Positions 26,535-34,632 of a DNA stretch of 64,000 bases are shown piece after piece (the stretch's first letter is position 1; every line of letters starts with the position of its first letter). This DNA is from Pedobacter ginsengisoli (GTDB taxonomy: Bacteria > Bacteroidota > Bacteroidia > Sphingobacteriales > Sphingobacteriaceae): assembly GCF_002736205.1 (NCBI RefSeq), contig NZ_CP024091.1, positions 1,798,001 to 1,862,000 of the forward strand, given 5' to 3'. The notes beneath the pieces were generated by a model. That model was not told the DNA's origin, searched no databases, and saw nothing but the letters and a program-made list of their open reading frames with translations. Both the position numbers and the translations under genes were made by a program.

Positions 26535-26969
26535 ATGAGTATTTATAATAATTTTTCAGAAAAGGATTTTGAATATTGGATTTTCCAAATGGACGACAAA
26601 TTAGTGTCTTTCATATCTTCATTATATGGAGATATCAAAACACATCTGGATTATTCAATAGAGTCTCTTAAAAATGTAGAAGAATGGCTAATAAACACAT
26701 ATAAAACACCCGAAGCAATAGATGCAATGCATAGAGCCATAACTGTAGATGGTTTCTGCAGGTACATAGGAGAGGTTTTTCGAAAAAAAATAGGTGGCCA
26801 TTGGGATATGTCTTTCCAAAATGAGCGCATTATAGAAGCTGGTCCTTTTTTAACAGGATTTAAAACAAATGAAACCAAAATTCATCCATATGAACTGATG
26901 AAAAAAGCACTCCAGGAAAAATCAGGGAATTTTCTCAAAAGTCAGCTGCAATCTATCTCAGAAAAATAG
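26535..26969 (+). CDS. Candidate immunity protein for the DUF4157 nuclease toxin
   Basis: This 144-aa soluble, mostly helical protein has no signal peptide and I recognise no family. It starts 22 bp after the nuclease-toxin stop on the same strand and is the last gene of the operon, followed by a convergent regulator. Small size, cytoplasmic nature and position directly behind a polymorphic toxin tip are the usual marks of an immunity gene. If so, it would bind and block the PD-(D/E)XK-like domain of cargo 3 and protect the producer. An unrelated small gene cannot be excluded. Confidence 0.6.
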   Translation: MSIYNNFSEKDFEYWIFQMDDKLVSFISSLYGDIKTHLDYSIESLKNVEEWLINTYKTPEAIDAMHRAITVDGFCRYIGEVFRKKIGGHWDMSFQNERIIEAGPFLTGFKTNETKIHPYELMKKALQEKSGNFLKSQLQSISEK

Positions 26970-26986
26970 AATATTATCCCTGTAAC

Positions 26987-27772
26987 TTAAAGCACACCAT
27001 TTTTAACCGCAATATCTACCAGCTGTAAGAAATTTTTACAGTTCGATCTCATGAGCATATTTCGCCTGTGATTATTAATGGTATTGATACTTATATTGAG
27101 CCGATCTGCAATTTCTTTACTTCCCATTCCTTGGCTGGCCAGTTTCAAAACATCAATTTCCCGTTTACTAAGTATATATTCTGTATTCTGTAAGAAATAA
27201 GACCTGTTCTCAATTAAAGTTTTTTCGCCTCCTGCCTCGTGTTTCTCTATTAGATGACTAATTTTTGAATCACTTTTAAAATAGGTAAGATCTGTAAGTG
27301 AATTAATAGATGCAACAGGCAATCTGTAATTCTCTTTAAAAAGATAATGAGTACATTGTACCACTGATGACCACGAGCCATCACTGTTCCTAATTCTAAA
27401 GTTCGTAGTAAAAGTATAATTCACATTTTCCTCTCGCTTGCGATTGCTAAGAAAAGCCATTTGATCCGGAAATATTTGCTCATCAAATATCTTCATATCC
27501 TCCCGGTTTCTAATTCTATTAAAGAACAGAATATCCGTATCCACTAAGAATTCACAAGAATATCCTAAAAAATGGCTTGTACTAAAAGGTCTAAAACAGT
27601 TAGAGTTTTCGATATAGTCACTTACGTAATAAATAGAGGGGAAAAAATTATTATTCAATGATTCACTGTCAAAATGCAACAGTATTTTTTCCGCCTCAGA
27701 AAATGGTGAACCAGGCCGATTCCTTGAATGTTTCAAAAAATCAGCATATGATGGTATTTTAGAATCTTTCAT
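26987..27772 (-). CDS. LuxR-family transcriptional regulator with PAS-like N-terminal domain
   Basis: This 261-aa protein has a C-terminal LuxR/GerE helix-turn-helix (about 195-255: LSKREIDVLKLASQGMGSKE, then IADRLNISINTINNHRRNML). The N-terminal 180 residues resemble a PAS-type sensor domain, including a TTNFRIRNSDGSWSSVVQ strand pair. There is no receiver domain or membrane segment, so it probably senses a cytoplasmic or diffusible cue. It is transcribed towards the end of the eCIS operon with 17 bp between the stops. It could regulate the cluster, but only proximity supports that. Confidence 0.88.
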   Translation of the reverse strand: MKDSKIPSYADFLKHSRNRPGSPFSEAEKILLHFDSESLNNNFFPSIYYVSDYIENSNCFRPFSTSHFLGYSCEFLVDTDILFFNRIRNREDMKIFDEQIFPDQMAFLSNRKREENVNYTFTTNFRIRNSDGSWSSVVQCTHYLFKENYRLPVASINSLTDLTYFKSDSKISHLIEKHEAGGEKTLIENRSYFLQNTEYILSKREIDVLKLASQGMGSKEIADRLNISINTINNHRRNMLMRSNCKNFLQLVDIAVKNGVL

Positions 27773-28026
27773 AGCAGCTTAATTTAGAAGTAAAACAACG
27801 GATCACAATGTCAGTTTAAGACACGTATAAAAGATTTAGGGGCCAAACAGCTTCCTGTTATTATTAGAATTGAGATTTTTCATAGTAATAGGTGATTTGA
27901 TTATAACCCAAAATTAGAATTTAGATCTCTAATATTCCGCAAAAACAAGTGAACTGAGCCCCTTAGTTATCAAATACCCATTATGAGTATTTGAATGGCT
28001 TTTAAATAAAAAATAGTTTATTTATA
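27773..28026. other. Intergenic region upstream of the LuxR-type gene
   Basis: This 254-bp AT-rich stretch lies between the start of the regulator gene and the end of efp, both on the minus strand. It must hold the promoter of the regulator, but I could not pick out a convincing TAnnTTTG element. A weak inverted repeat (CAAATAC ... GTATTTG, 27971-27993, 7-bp arms) follows efp and may be a poor terminator. I see no coding sequence. Confidence 0.4.
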
Positions 28027-28587
28027 CTACTTTACACGTTCAACATACTCACCGGTACGTGTATCAACCTTTATCTTATCACCTTGGTTCACAAATAAAG
28101 GTACTCTCAATTCCACTCCATTTTCTGTGGTAGCATACTTTAGCGCTCCTGATGAGGTATCACCTTTAACAGCAGGTTCAGCATATGTAATTTCTAACTC
28201 TACAAAGTTTGGAGCCTGGGCCATAATAGGTTCTTCACTTTCAATAGAAACAAGAACATCCATTCCTTCTTTAATAAACCTTGCTGATGCTCCAAAAAGA
28301 GATTTAGGTACATTAAATTGCTCAAAACTAACATTATCCATTACCACAAAATAGTCACCCTCTTCATACAAATACTGATAATCGTTAGTTTCAACACGAC
28401 AAATCTCAACCTGTTCATCAGTTCCCAAACGTGCTTCAACAATTCTACCGGTTTTAATATTACGGAATTTACCTAAATAAAAGGCTCCGCCTTTACCCGG
28501 TGTACGATGTAAAAATTCTGTAACTGTTACCAGTTCTCCATTGAAACGTAAAATATTGCCCACTTTAATTTCGGATGCCTTTGCCAT
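28027..28587 (-). CDS. efp: Translation elongation factor P
   Basis: This 186-aa protein is a full-length EF-P. The N-terminal KOW-like domain has the loop RTPGKGGAF with Lys32 at the tip, the residue that in many EF-Ps is modified to reach the peptidyl-transferase centre. Two OB domains follow, with VMDNVSFEQFNVP and the C-terminal ENGVELRVPLFVNQGDKIKVDTRTGEYVERV. It rescues ribosomes stalled at polyproline stretches, which suits a genome whose eCIS proteins carry Pro-rich tracts. A TATATTTG promoter element lies 27 bp upstream. The gene stands alone. Confidence 0.98.
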   Translation of the reverse strand: MAKASEIKVGNILRFNGELVTVTEFLHRTPGKGGAFYLGKFRNIKTGRIVEARLGTDEQVEICRVETNDYQYLYEEGDYFVVMDNVSFEQFNVPKSLFGASARFIKEGMDVLVSIESEEPIMAQAPNFVELEITYAEPAVKGDTSSGALKYATTENGVELRVPLFVNQGDKIKVDTRTGEYVERVK

Positions 28588-28613
28588 AAAAATGTATTTC
28601 TAAAATTTGAGCC

Positions 28614-28621
28614 CAAATATA
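28614..28621 (-). promoter_or_regulatory. Promoter -7 element of efp
   Basis: On the minus strand the sequence reads TATATTTG, an exact match to the Bacteroidota -7 consensus TAnnTTTG, 27 bp before the efp start codon. The nearest TTTG upstream is 25 bp away rather than 19-20, so the -33 box is weak or absent. Confidence 0.55.
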
Positions 28622-28657
28622 TATGCTTTTTGCGTATTTGTGTGCCCAAATAAACTA

Positions 28658-29008
28658 CTATCCAATTTCTTTTTCTAAAAAGCTCTTCAGTACCAAAGCA
28701 TGATTATAATTTTGGTCATGTGCAGCAAACAGGAGTGTTACTATTGGATAGTTGTTGTAAATTTTTAATACATCCCCAACAAAATTGTTAGTTGCAAGTT
28801 CCTCAAAATATCTATTTTTAAATTCCTGCCATTTCCCGGGCTCATGATTAAACCATTTCCGTAATGCTGTTGTTGGTGCAATTTCCTTAAGCCATAAATC
28901 AATAACTGCATTTTCCTTTTTTAATCCACGCGGCCACAACCTATCCACAAGAATCCTATAACCATCATCTTTTAACGGAGCGTCATAAATTCTTTTTACT
29001 TTAATCAT
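28658..29008 (-). CDS. DUF488 family protein (YeaO-like)
   Basis: This 116-aa protein matches the DUF488/YeaO family over its full length: KRIYDAP..DDGYRILVDRLWPRGLKKE at the start, a central WLKEIAPTTALRKWFNHEP segment, and LLFAAHDQNYNHALVLKSFLE at the end. The family is cytoplasmic and its biochemical role is not established; it is often annotated as an uncharacterised conserved protein. It is divergent from the flavin reductase gene at 29077, with 68 bp between the starts, so the two may share a regulatory region. Confidence 0.92.
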   Translation of the reverse strand: MIKVKRIYDAPLKDDGYRILVDRLWPRGLKKENAVIDLWLKEIAPTTALRKWFNHEPGKWQEFKNRYFEELATNNFVGDVLKIYNNYPIVTLLFAAHDQNYNHALVLKSFLEKEIG

Positions 29009-29022
29009 AAAACAGCATAATT

Positions 29023-29053
29023 TTTGTAACCCTATACGGATGGCGTATCTCTA
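29023..29053 (+). promoter_or_regulatory. Candidate promoter of the FAD-dependent reductase gene
   Basis: TTTG at 29023-29026 is followed after exactly 19 bp by TATCTCTA (29046-29053). This keeps the spacing and the TA of the Bacteroidota promoter but only part of the TTTG of the -7 box. It lies 24 bp before the ATG at 29077. Confidence 0.4.
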
Positions 29054-29076
29054 ATATAAGTAAAACAGTTATAATT

Positions 29077-29763
29077 ATGGAAGAACCAGCTAACATAAAT
29101 GAGCATATTGTTAAAATATTGAGTGTTGAAGATATCACGCACAATGTAAAACGATTTACGGTTGAAAAGCCAGACAACTACAGTTTTATTCCAGGACAGG
29201 CTACAGATATAGCTATCAATAAACCAGATCTAAAATCCGTAGTTGGCCCCTTTACTTTTACTTCGCTTAATAAATCAGATTTCCTGGAATTCACCATCAA
29301 AATTTACAAAGAGCATGATGGTTTAACATCTAAACTTTCTTCATTAAAAGCTACAGACGAGTTGATTATCCATGATGTATTTGGAACTATAAATTACAAA
29401 GGTAAAGGTGTATTTATAGCCGGAGGGGCTGGTATTACTCCATTTATCGCAATATTAAGGCAACTTAACATTGATGGTTCCTTATCCGGAAATAACCTGA
29501 TCTTTGCAAATCATAACGAGAAAGATATTATAAACAAAGTTGAGTTAAAATACTTGTTAGGTGATAATTATATCGATGTATTAAAAAGCCCATTAAATCC
29601 AGAAATCCCGGGCAAAACGATTGACCAGGATCTCTTAAAAAAATACACCAAAGACCAGGGTAAATGGTATTATATATGTGGTCCGGATGCGTTTACCGCA
29701 GCAATGGTAAATAACCTTAAAGAGCTTGGCATCCCAGATTCCCACATAGTTATAGAAGAATAA
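29077..29763 (+). CDS. FAD/NAD(P)-binding oxidoreductase (ferredoxin-reductase-like)
   Basis: This 228-aa protein has the two-domain FNR fold. The FAD-binding barrel (about 1-100) contains FIPGQATDIAIN and GPFTFTSLN, the flavin-contact motifs. The NAD(P)-binding half contains GKGVFIAGGAGITPFIAILR and, near the end, WYYICGPDAFTAAMVNNLKELGI. There is no [2Fe-2S] domain, so electrons must pass to a separate acceptor such as a flavohaemoprotein, ferredoxin or flavodoxin. It is a single cytoplasmic gene, convergent with the antiporter gene (5 bp between stops). Substrate unknown. Confidence 0.88.
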   Translation: MEEPANINEHIVKILSVEDITHNVKRFTVEKPDNYSFIPGQATDIAINKPDLKSVVGPFTFTSLNKSDFLEFTIKIYKEHDGLTSKLSSLKATDELIIHDVFGTINYKGKGVFIAGGAGITPFIAILRQLNIDGSLSGNNLIFANHNEKDIINKVELKYLLGDNYIDVLKSPLNPEIPGKTIDQDLLKKYTKDQGKWYYICGPDAFTAAMVNNLKELGIPDSHIVIEE

Positions 29764-29768
29764 GCCGA

Positions 29769-31373
29769 TTAATGCTTACTTAATCTGGCCTCTTCAAGAT
29801 CCAGGTTATCCTCCATATCACGAAGCACTTCGTGATCATATTCCTTAGTAGCTTTAAGTTTTTTAAGGCCTGCTCTCCTTAAGGTAATCAGCTCAAGCAT
29901 AATCGTTCTGTATAGCTTTCTTACTGAACCGACTTCTTCTTTTTGGTTTTCTTCAATTAAAGTCCGTTCACTTGCCCTTATGCTGCGTTCTAATTGCTCT
30001 TTAATTCTCGCAATAGTCTCGAACTGTTCCATCTCCATACTATACTTGGCATCAAGATGTTTAACACTTTCCCTTGCAAGTTGCATGCGTATTGCTTCAA
30101 TTTGCTCGTCTTCAGGGCGTCTCTCGTCAATTTCTTCAATCTTTAGCCATTTCAGGAACAGCGGCAATGTTAGCCCCTGAAAAACCAGCGTAATAAGAAT
30201 CACCACAAAAGTGATAAACAGAATCATATTACGATGCGGAAATGCATCCCCTGAATTTAAAGTTAAAGGAATAGCAAGTGCAGATGCCAGAGAAACCACA
30301 CCACGCATTCCGGCCCATCCAATAACGAAAGGTAATTTTAAACCCGGGCTCTTTTCCTTATTCCTTATTTTTGCACTTAAAAACCTTGGAACAAAACCAG
30401 CCACATATACAAGGATAATTCTAACAACAATTACAATTAAGCTGATGAGCAGGGCATATCTTATGGCTTCATCCATAGAATAGCCTTCTAATCCATTCAC
30501 AATTACAGGCAGTTCAAGTCCAATTAAAATAAAAACAAAACCGTTCAGCAAAAAGCCAACCGTGGCCCAAACCTCCTTGGCTTGTAAACGGGTATGGTAA
30601 TTAAGAAAGTCGTGAGAGCGGAATGACAGAAATAACCCTCCGCTTACAACAGCCAACACACCAGACCAATGAAACTCCTCAGCAACAATATACATCAGAT
30701 ATGGTGCAATTAATGTAATAGGGGTAGTTATGTTCGACGATTTAGCCCAATATCTGAGTACAAAATAGAGAATATGAGCAATAAAAAGCCCCACAACAAC
30801 ACCCATAAATGATAAAACAAAAAAATCAGTTACAGCATCCTGTAAAACAAATTTACCTGTCAGAATAGCAGCTACTGCAAACCTGAACACGGTTAAAGAA
30901 GCTGCATCATTAACCAGACTTTCTCCTTCCAACATTGTTAAGCCTCTTTTGGGCATGTTTAAACCCTTTAATACAGAAGTTGCAGCTACAGCATCGGGAG
31001 GCGAAATAATACCACCAAGCAGGAAACCAAATGCCAATGTAAATCCGGGAATAATACTCACAGAAAAATAAGCGATAGCCAAAGAGGTAATTAGTACCAA
31101 TCCAAAACCCAACAGAAAAATCGACCTTTTCCATTTCCAGAAGTCGTTCCACGAAGTGTACCATGCAGCTTCAAAGAGGAGAGGTGGAAGAAAAATAAGA
31201 AATACAATATCCGGATTTACACTTATTGATGGCACTCCTGGGATAAAACTTATGGCTAAACCACCTATTACCAGGAAAATAGGATAAGAGATTTTCCATC
31301 GTTGACTTAACAAATAAAGTAACGCCATAGCAAAAAATAGCGCAAGAATTAAAAGGAGGTTTTGATGTATCAT
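29769..31373 (-). CDS. CPA1-family Na+/H+ antiporter
   Basis: This 534-aa membrane protein has about 12 predicted transmembrane helices followed by a charged cytoplasmic tail (about 410-534). Family motifs include FLPPLLFEAAW in helix 3, GGIISPPDAVAATSVLKGL (the ND-like ion-binding region) and LEGESLVNDAASLTVFRFA. It exchanges Na+ (or K+) for protons across the inner membrane and contributes to pH and salt homeostasis. The C-terminal tail is Glu/Arg-rich and helical, as in NhaP/NhaK-type regulators of activity. The ion preference cannot be read from sequence. Confidence 0.93.
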   Translation of the reverse strand: MIHQNLLLILALFFAMALLYLLSQRWKISYPIFLVIGGLAISFIPGVPSISVNPDIVFLIFLPPLLFEAAWYTSWNDFWKWKRSIFLLGFGLVLITSLAIAYFSVSIIPGFTLAFGFLLGGIISPPDAVAATSVLKGLNMPKRGLTMLEGESLVNDAASLTVFRFAVAAILTGKFVLQDAVTDFFVLSFMGVVVGLFIAHILYFVLRYWAKSSNITTPITLIAPYLMYIVAEEFHWSGVLAVVSGGLFLSFRSHDFLNYHTRLQAKEVWATVGFLLNGFVFILIGLELPVIVNGLEGYSMDEAIRYALLISLIVIVVRIILVYVAGFVPRFLSAKIRNKEKSPGLKLPFVIGWAGMRGVVSLASALAIPLTLNSGDAFPHRNMILFITFVVILITLVFQGLTLPLFLKWLKIEEIDERRPEDEQIEAIRMQLARESVKHLDAKYSMEMEQFETIARIKEQLERSIRASERTLIEENQKEEVGSVRKLYRTIMLELITLRRAGLKKLKATKEYDHEVLRDMEDNLDLEEARLSKH

Positions 31374-31515
31374 AGCTGGAATAAATGTAGGTAGATAAAT
31401 CTAACCATAAAAAATTCTTTTTTAGCGCTTGTACACACAAACATAATTTTTTCTTATATATTTACTGTTTAAGCAACTAATAACCAGCTAGTAGCGTAAA
31501 CCAAATATACTTTTT

Positions 31516-32901
31516 ATGGATATAAACAAACAAAAACCCCAGGTTTCCCGTAGGAATTTTCTGGCGTCGGCAGCAGCAGCTGCTGTACTGCCCTCATTTT
31601 TAATGAACACTATTGCTTCAGCAAAAATTCCAGGTCGTAAACTAAGGCATGCAAGTATTGGTGTGGGTGGAATGGGAGCGCATGATCTTGGTAATTTTAA
31701 ATCTCATCCAGATGTAGAGATTGTTGCAATTTGCGATGTAGATAGCGATATTCTAAAAACCGCAGCTGCCGGAATTCCCGGTGTTCGTACTTATACCGAC
31801 TGGAGGGAACTACTTAAAAATGAAATAAAAAATATAGATTCGGTTAATGTAACAGTACCAGACCATACACATTTCTCAGTTGCTTATCAGGCCATTAAAG
31901 CCGGAAAGCACGTGTATTGCCAAAAACCAATGTGTCATGATGTTGCAGAGGTTCGTTCTCTTACAAATATTGCAATTAAAAAAGGTGTGATAACCCAATT
32001 GGGTACCCAGGTTGCTTCAACCGCTTGTGATCGTACAGCTGTTCAGTTAATAAAGAACGGCACAATTGGTAAGATTAAACATGCATATCTATGTTCAAAT
32101 AGACCGGGAGCCATTGCAGATTACCGGTTGGTGGGTCCCAGACCAGCAGAAACTCAGGAGCCGCCTGCAACCCTGAACTGGGATTTATGGATTGGCTCAG
32201 CGCCTGTTCGTCCTTATGCACCAGGCATTTATCATCCGGCCAAATGGAGGGCATGGCAGGACTTTGGTACCGGTTGGTCTGGAGATATTGGCTGCCATAT
32301 ATTTGATGCCGTATGGAAAGGCTTAGGACTTAAAGCCCCAATATCAGTAATTGCAGAAGTTCAGCAAAGCTGGAAAGACTCATCTGAACGTAGGGGAGAT
32401 ACCTGGCCACAGGGAGATCATATGACCTGGATTTTCCCTGGAAATTCGTATACAGAATCTGATAAATTAACGCTGGAATGGTTTGATGGAGAAATATATC
32501 CTCCACAAGAAGTCCGGGCACTTTATTCTTTAGAAAATTATCCAGGCGAATGTGCCATGCTAATTGGTACTGAAGGCGCTCTTCTGATACCGCATGGCGG
32601 AGAAATGCCAGTGCTTTTACCCGAAAGCAAGTTCAAAGATACAGCTTTCAAAAAATTAGAGAGCCGTAACCATTATCACCATTTTGTGGATGCCTGTTTA
32701 GGAGGTGAAAAAACTGAATCGCATTTTGCACAATCAGGCCCTATGACGGAAGCCATATTGCTTGGTACCGTAGCCATTCGGGTTCCAAACCAGTTGCTGC
32801 AATGGGATGCTGCAAACATGAAATTCCCCAACTATCCGGAAGCAAATAAATTTCTGAGAAGGAAGTATAGGAAAGGCTGGGAAATTAAGGGCGAATTTTA
32901 G
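31516..32901 (+). CDS. Tat-exported Gfo/Idh/MocA family oxidoreductase
   Basis: This 461-aa protein has a Tat signal (SRRNFLASAAAAAVLPSFL, about residues 10-30), so it is probably exported folded with its cofactor. The Rossmann domain begins with RHASIGVGGMGAHDLGNF, and VPDHTHFSVAYQAIKAGKHVYCQKPM is the conserved EKP-like active-site region (here QKP). The C-terminal domain is the usual alpha/beta substrate domain. Bacteroidota carry many such enzymes acting on sugars or cyclitols with NAD(H). It is a single gene; the 3' side has an imperfect inverted repeat that may end transcription. Confidence 0.92.
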   Translation: MDINKQKPQVSRRNFLASAAAAAVLPSFLMNTIASAKIPGRKLRHASIGVGGMGAHDLGNFKSHPDVEIVAICDVDSDILKTAAAGIPGVRTYTDWRELLKNEIKNIDSVNVTVPDHTHFSVAYQAIKAGKHVYCQKPMCHDVAEVRSLTNIAIKKGVITQLGTQVASTACDRTAVQLIKNGTIGKIKHAYLCSNRPGAIADYRLVGPRPAETQEPPATLNWDLWIGSAPVRPYAPGIYHPAKWRAWQDFGTGWSGDIGCHIFDAVWKGLGLKAPISVIAEVQQSWKDSSERRGDTWPQGDHMTWIFPGNSYTESDKLTLEWFDGEIYPPQEVRALYSLENYPGECAMLIGTEGALLIPHGGEMPVLLPESKFKDTAFKKLESRNHYHHFVDACLGGEKTESHFAQSGPMTEAILLGTVAIRVPNQLLQWDAANMKFPNYPEANKFLRRKYRKGWEIKGEF

Positions 32902-32916
32902 TTTTAAAAGAGAAGA

Positions 32917-32986
32917 AAACGAAATGGATTATCATCAATTTGTCAGTTTAAAAATACTGATTAATAAGGAGTAATCCTTTTCGTTT
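32917..32986. repeat. Imperfect inverted repeat after the oxidoreductase gene
   Basis: Arms 32917-32931 (AAACGAAATGGATTA) and 32972-32986 (TAATCCTTTTCGTTT) pair at 14 of 15 positions around a 40-bp loop. It follows the oxidoreductase stop by 16 bp. It may act as a terminator with a long loop or be a remnant of a small repeat element. Confidence 0.4.
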
Positions 32987-33024
32987 ATATTATGTCTTAC
33001 GGTTAAATATAGATATAGTATATT

Positions 33025-33843
33025 ATGAAAACCTTGAATTTTAAATCACTAATTATAGCGGGATCTATAATCCTGATCAGCGGCTTAACAACAAACAACG
33101 TGTTAGCACAGAGATCATCAAGAGGCAGTGGAGGTGGCGGTGGTAACCACGTATCAGCTGGTGGGGGCAACAGACCATCAAGACCTTCAATTGGCAATAC
33201 CTCTCGTCCTAACTACCGGCCTTCTCGGCCAAGTGGAACTATTAACAGACCGGGTTATGGTTACAGACCAGGAAATGGGTATCGTCCGGGGTATCACTAC
33301 AGACCAGGTTATTCTTATCGCAGGCCTTATTACGGATACTACTATAACTATTACCGACCATTTTTAGGGATCCGTTTAAGTGTATTGCCTTTTGGTTACT
33401 ACCCATTCTATTTTGGTGCTGATCAATTTTATTATTCAGGCGGGTTCTTTTACAGACAATACGACGATGGTTATAAAGTAGTTGTACCTCCCGTTGGGGC
33501 TCAGGTACCAAGCATTCCATCAGAAGCAAAAGAAATAACCATTAACGGACAAACCTATTATGAATATAAAGGAGTTTATTACAGTACTACTGTAGATGCC
33601 GACGGAAAAACCGTTTATACAGTGGCAGGTAAAGATGGAGTTTTAGATACAGATAATGGTACCGCTACAGATGGAACCAGCAACCTCCCTCAAATAGGTG
33701 ATGTAGTAAACCAGTTGCCAGATGGTACCAGAGATGTAATGATAAAAGGATCTCAATATTACCTATCTGAAGATGGTGTTTATTACGAAAAAATTGTAGA
33801 CGGCGATAAAATAACCTACAAAGTTATTGGTATAGGTAACTAA
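33025..33843 (+). CDS. Secreted Gly/Arg/Tyr-rich envelope protein (DUF6515-like)
   Basis: This 272-aa protein starts with a classical signal peptide (MKTLNFKSLIIAGSIILISG, cleavage likely after VLAQ). Residues about 30-110 are a low-complexity Gly/Arg/Pro/Tyr tract with repeated RP..RP.YGYRPG units. After a short hydrophobic Tyr-rich stretch, the C-terminal half has two similar folded repeats: INGQTYYEYKGVYYSTTVDADG and KGSQYYLSEDGVYYEKIVDGD. These duplicated YY-containing repeats are typical of DUF6515-type Bacteroidota proteins of unknown function. It is probably periplasmic or surface-associated. A strong terminator follows. Confidence 0.82.
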   Translation: MKTLNFKSLIIAGSIILISGLTTNNVLAQRSSRGSGGGGGNHVSAGGGNRPSRPSIGNTSRPNYRPSRPSGTINRPGYGYRPGNGYRPGYHYRPGYSYRRPYYGYYYNYYRPFLGIRLSVLPFGYYPFYFGADQFYYSGGFFYRQYDDGYKVVVPPVGAQVPSIPSEAKEITINGQTYYEYKGVYYSTTVDADGKTVYTVAGKDGVLDTDNGTATDGTSNLPQIGDVVNQLPDGTRDVMIKGSQYYLSEDGVYYEKIVDGDKITYKVIGIGN

Positions 33844-33855
33844 ACTTAAAAATTC

Positions 33856-33905
33856 ATTAAACCAATCCAAAAACTAATCTAATTCAGTTTTTGGATTGGT
33901 TTAAT
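33856..33905. terminator. Bidirectional terminator between the envelope protein and O-methyltransferase genes
   Basis: A perfect 20-bp inverted repeat (33856-33875 and 33886-33905, arm ATTAAACCAATCCAAAAACT) with a 10-nt loop lies between two convergent genes. The A/T-rich arm ends supply a U-tract in either direction. Confidence 0.85.
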
Positions 33906-33912
33906 GCTAATA

Positions 33913-34497
33913 TTAAATACCTTTTTTTGTTGCAATCAAAATTCCCGTTGCCCAGCATTGCTTGGCTATATGCAAATCTTTCCTTTTTTCTAATTCCTCA
34001 ACCAGCGCAGTAGCCTTTTCCTGATGTCCCTCTGGCCAATTTGGTTGTGGAAGCATGTCATCAATAATATAAAATGCACCAGGATTTAACATATTAATTA
34101 CCTCGTCAAGCATTAAGTATTTTCCATGCCATGTATCAGCAAAAATATAATCAAATTTTAAATCCTTATTCTCCTCAATCCATTCACCACCATCAATACA
34201 ATGCAAGTCCAACCGTCTGTCTATTACAAGAAAACGAGCTGCGATTGATAAATAGTTAGAATCGTTGTCGATAGATATTAAGGTAGAATCCTTGTCCATT
34301 CCATCTAAAATCCACGAAGTAGATAAGCCCGTTCCCGTTCCTAACTCTAAAAACCTTGATTTTGGTTTTGCACCTGCCAATGTTTTCAATAAAGAACAGG
34401 TAAACACATCTGATGACATTGAAAAAGCGGTATTCTTAGTTGCTTCAATTATAGCATGGTACGCTTTTGGGTAAGTTTGGTTAATTTCTTCAATCAT
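33913..34497 (-). CDS. SAM-dependent O-methyltransferase family protein
   Basis: This 194-aa class I methyltransferase shows motif I as FLELGTGTGLSTSWILDGM, an acidic strand-2 end in LISIDNDSNY, and FDYIFADTWHGKY at the post-II position. The pattern resembles the O-methyltransferase/catechol-type family, with a late YIIDDMLPQPNWPEGH loop. Residues 1-60 form the helical cap. The substrate is not predictable. It is transcribed away from the DUF1080 gene and converges on the DUF6515-like gene with a terminator between them. Confidence 0.86.
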   Translation of the reverse strand: MIEEINQTYPKAYHAIIEATKNTAFSMSSDVFTCSLLKTLAGAKPKSRFLELGTGTGLSTSWILDGMDKDSTLISIDNDSNYLSIAARFLVIDRRLDLHCIDGGEWIEENKDLKFDYIFADTWHGKYLMLDEVINMLNPGAFYIIDDMLPQPNWPEGHQEKATALVEELEKRKDLHIAKQCWATGILIATKKGI

Positions 34498-34632
34498 GAA
34501 TATTTGGTTTATAGGGATTATGGTACTATTAATGCCGCGAATATAGACTTTGTTTAGTTACGAAGTTTTAAAACCTTAAGTTTTTCAGCTAACTTTAAAA
34601 CAAATAGTATTTATTGTTATTAAAAGAAAATT

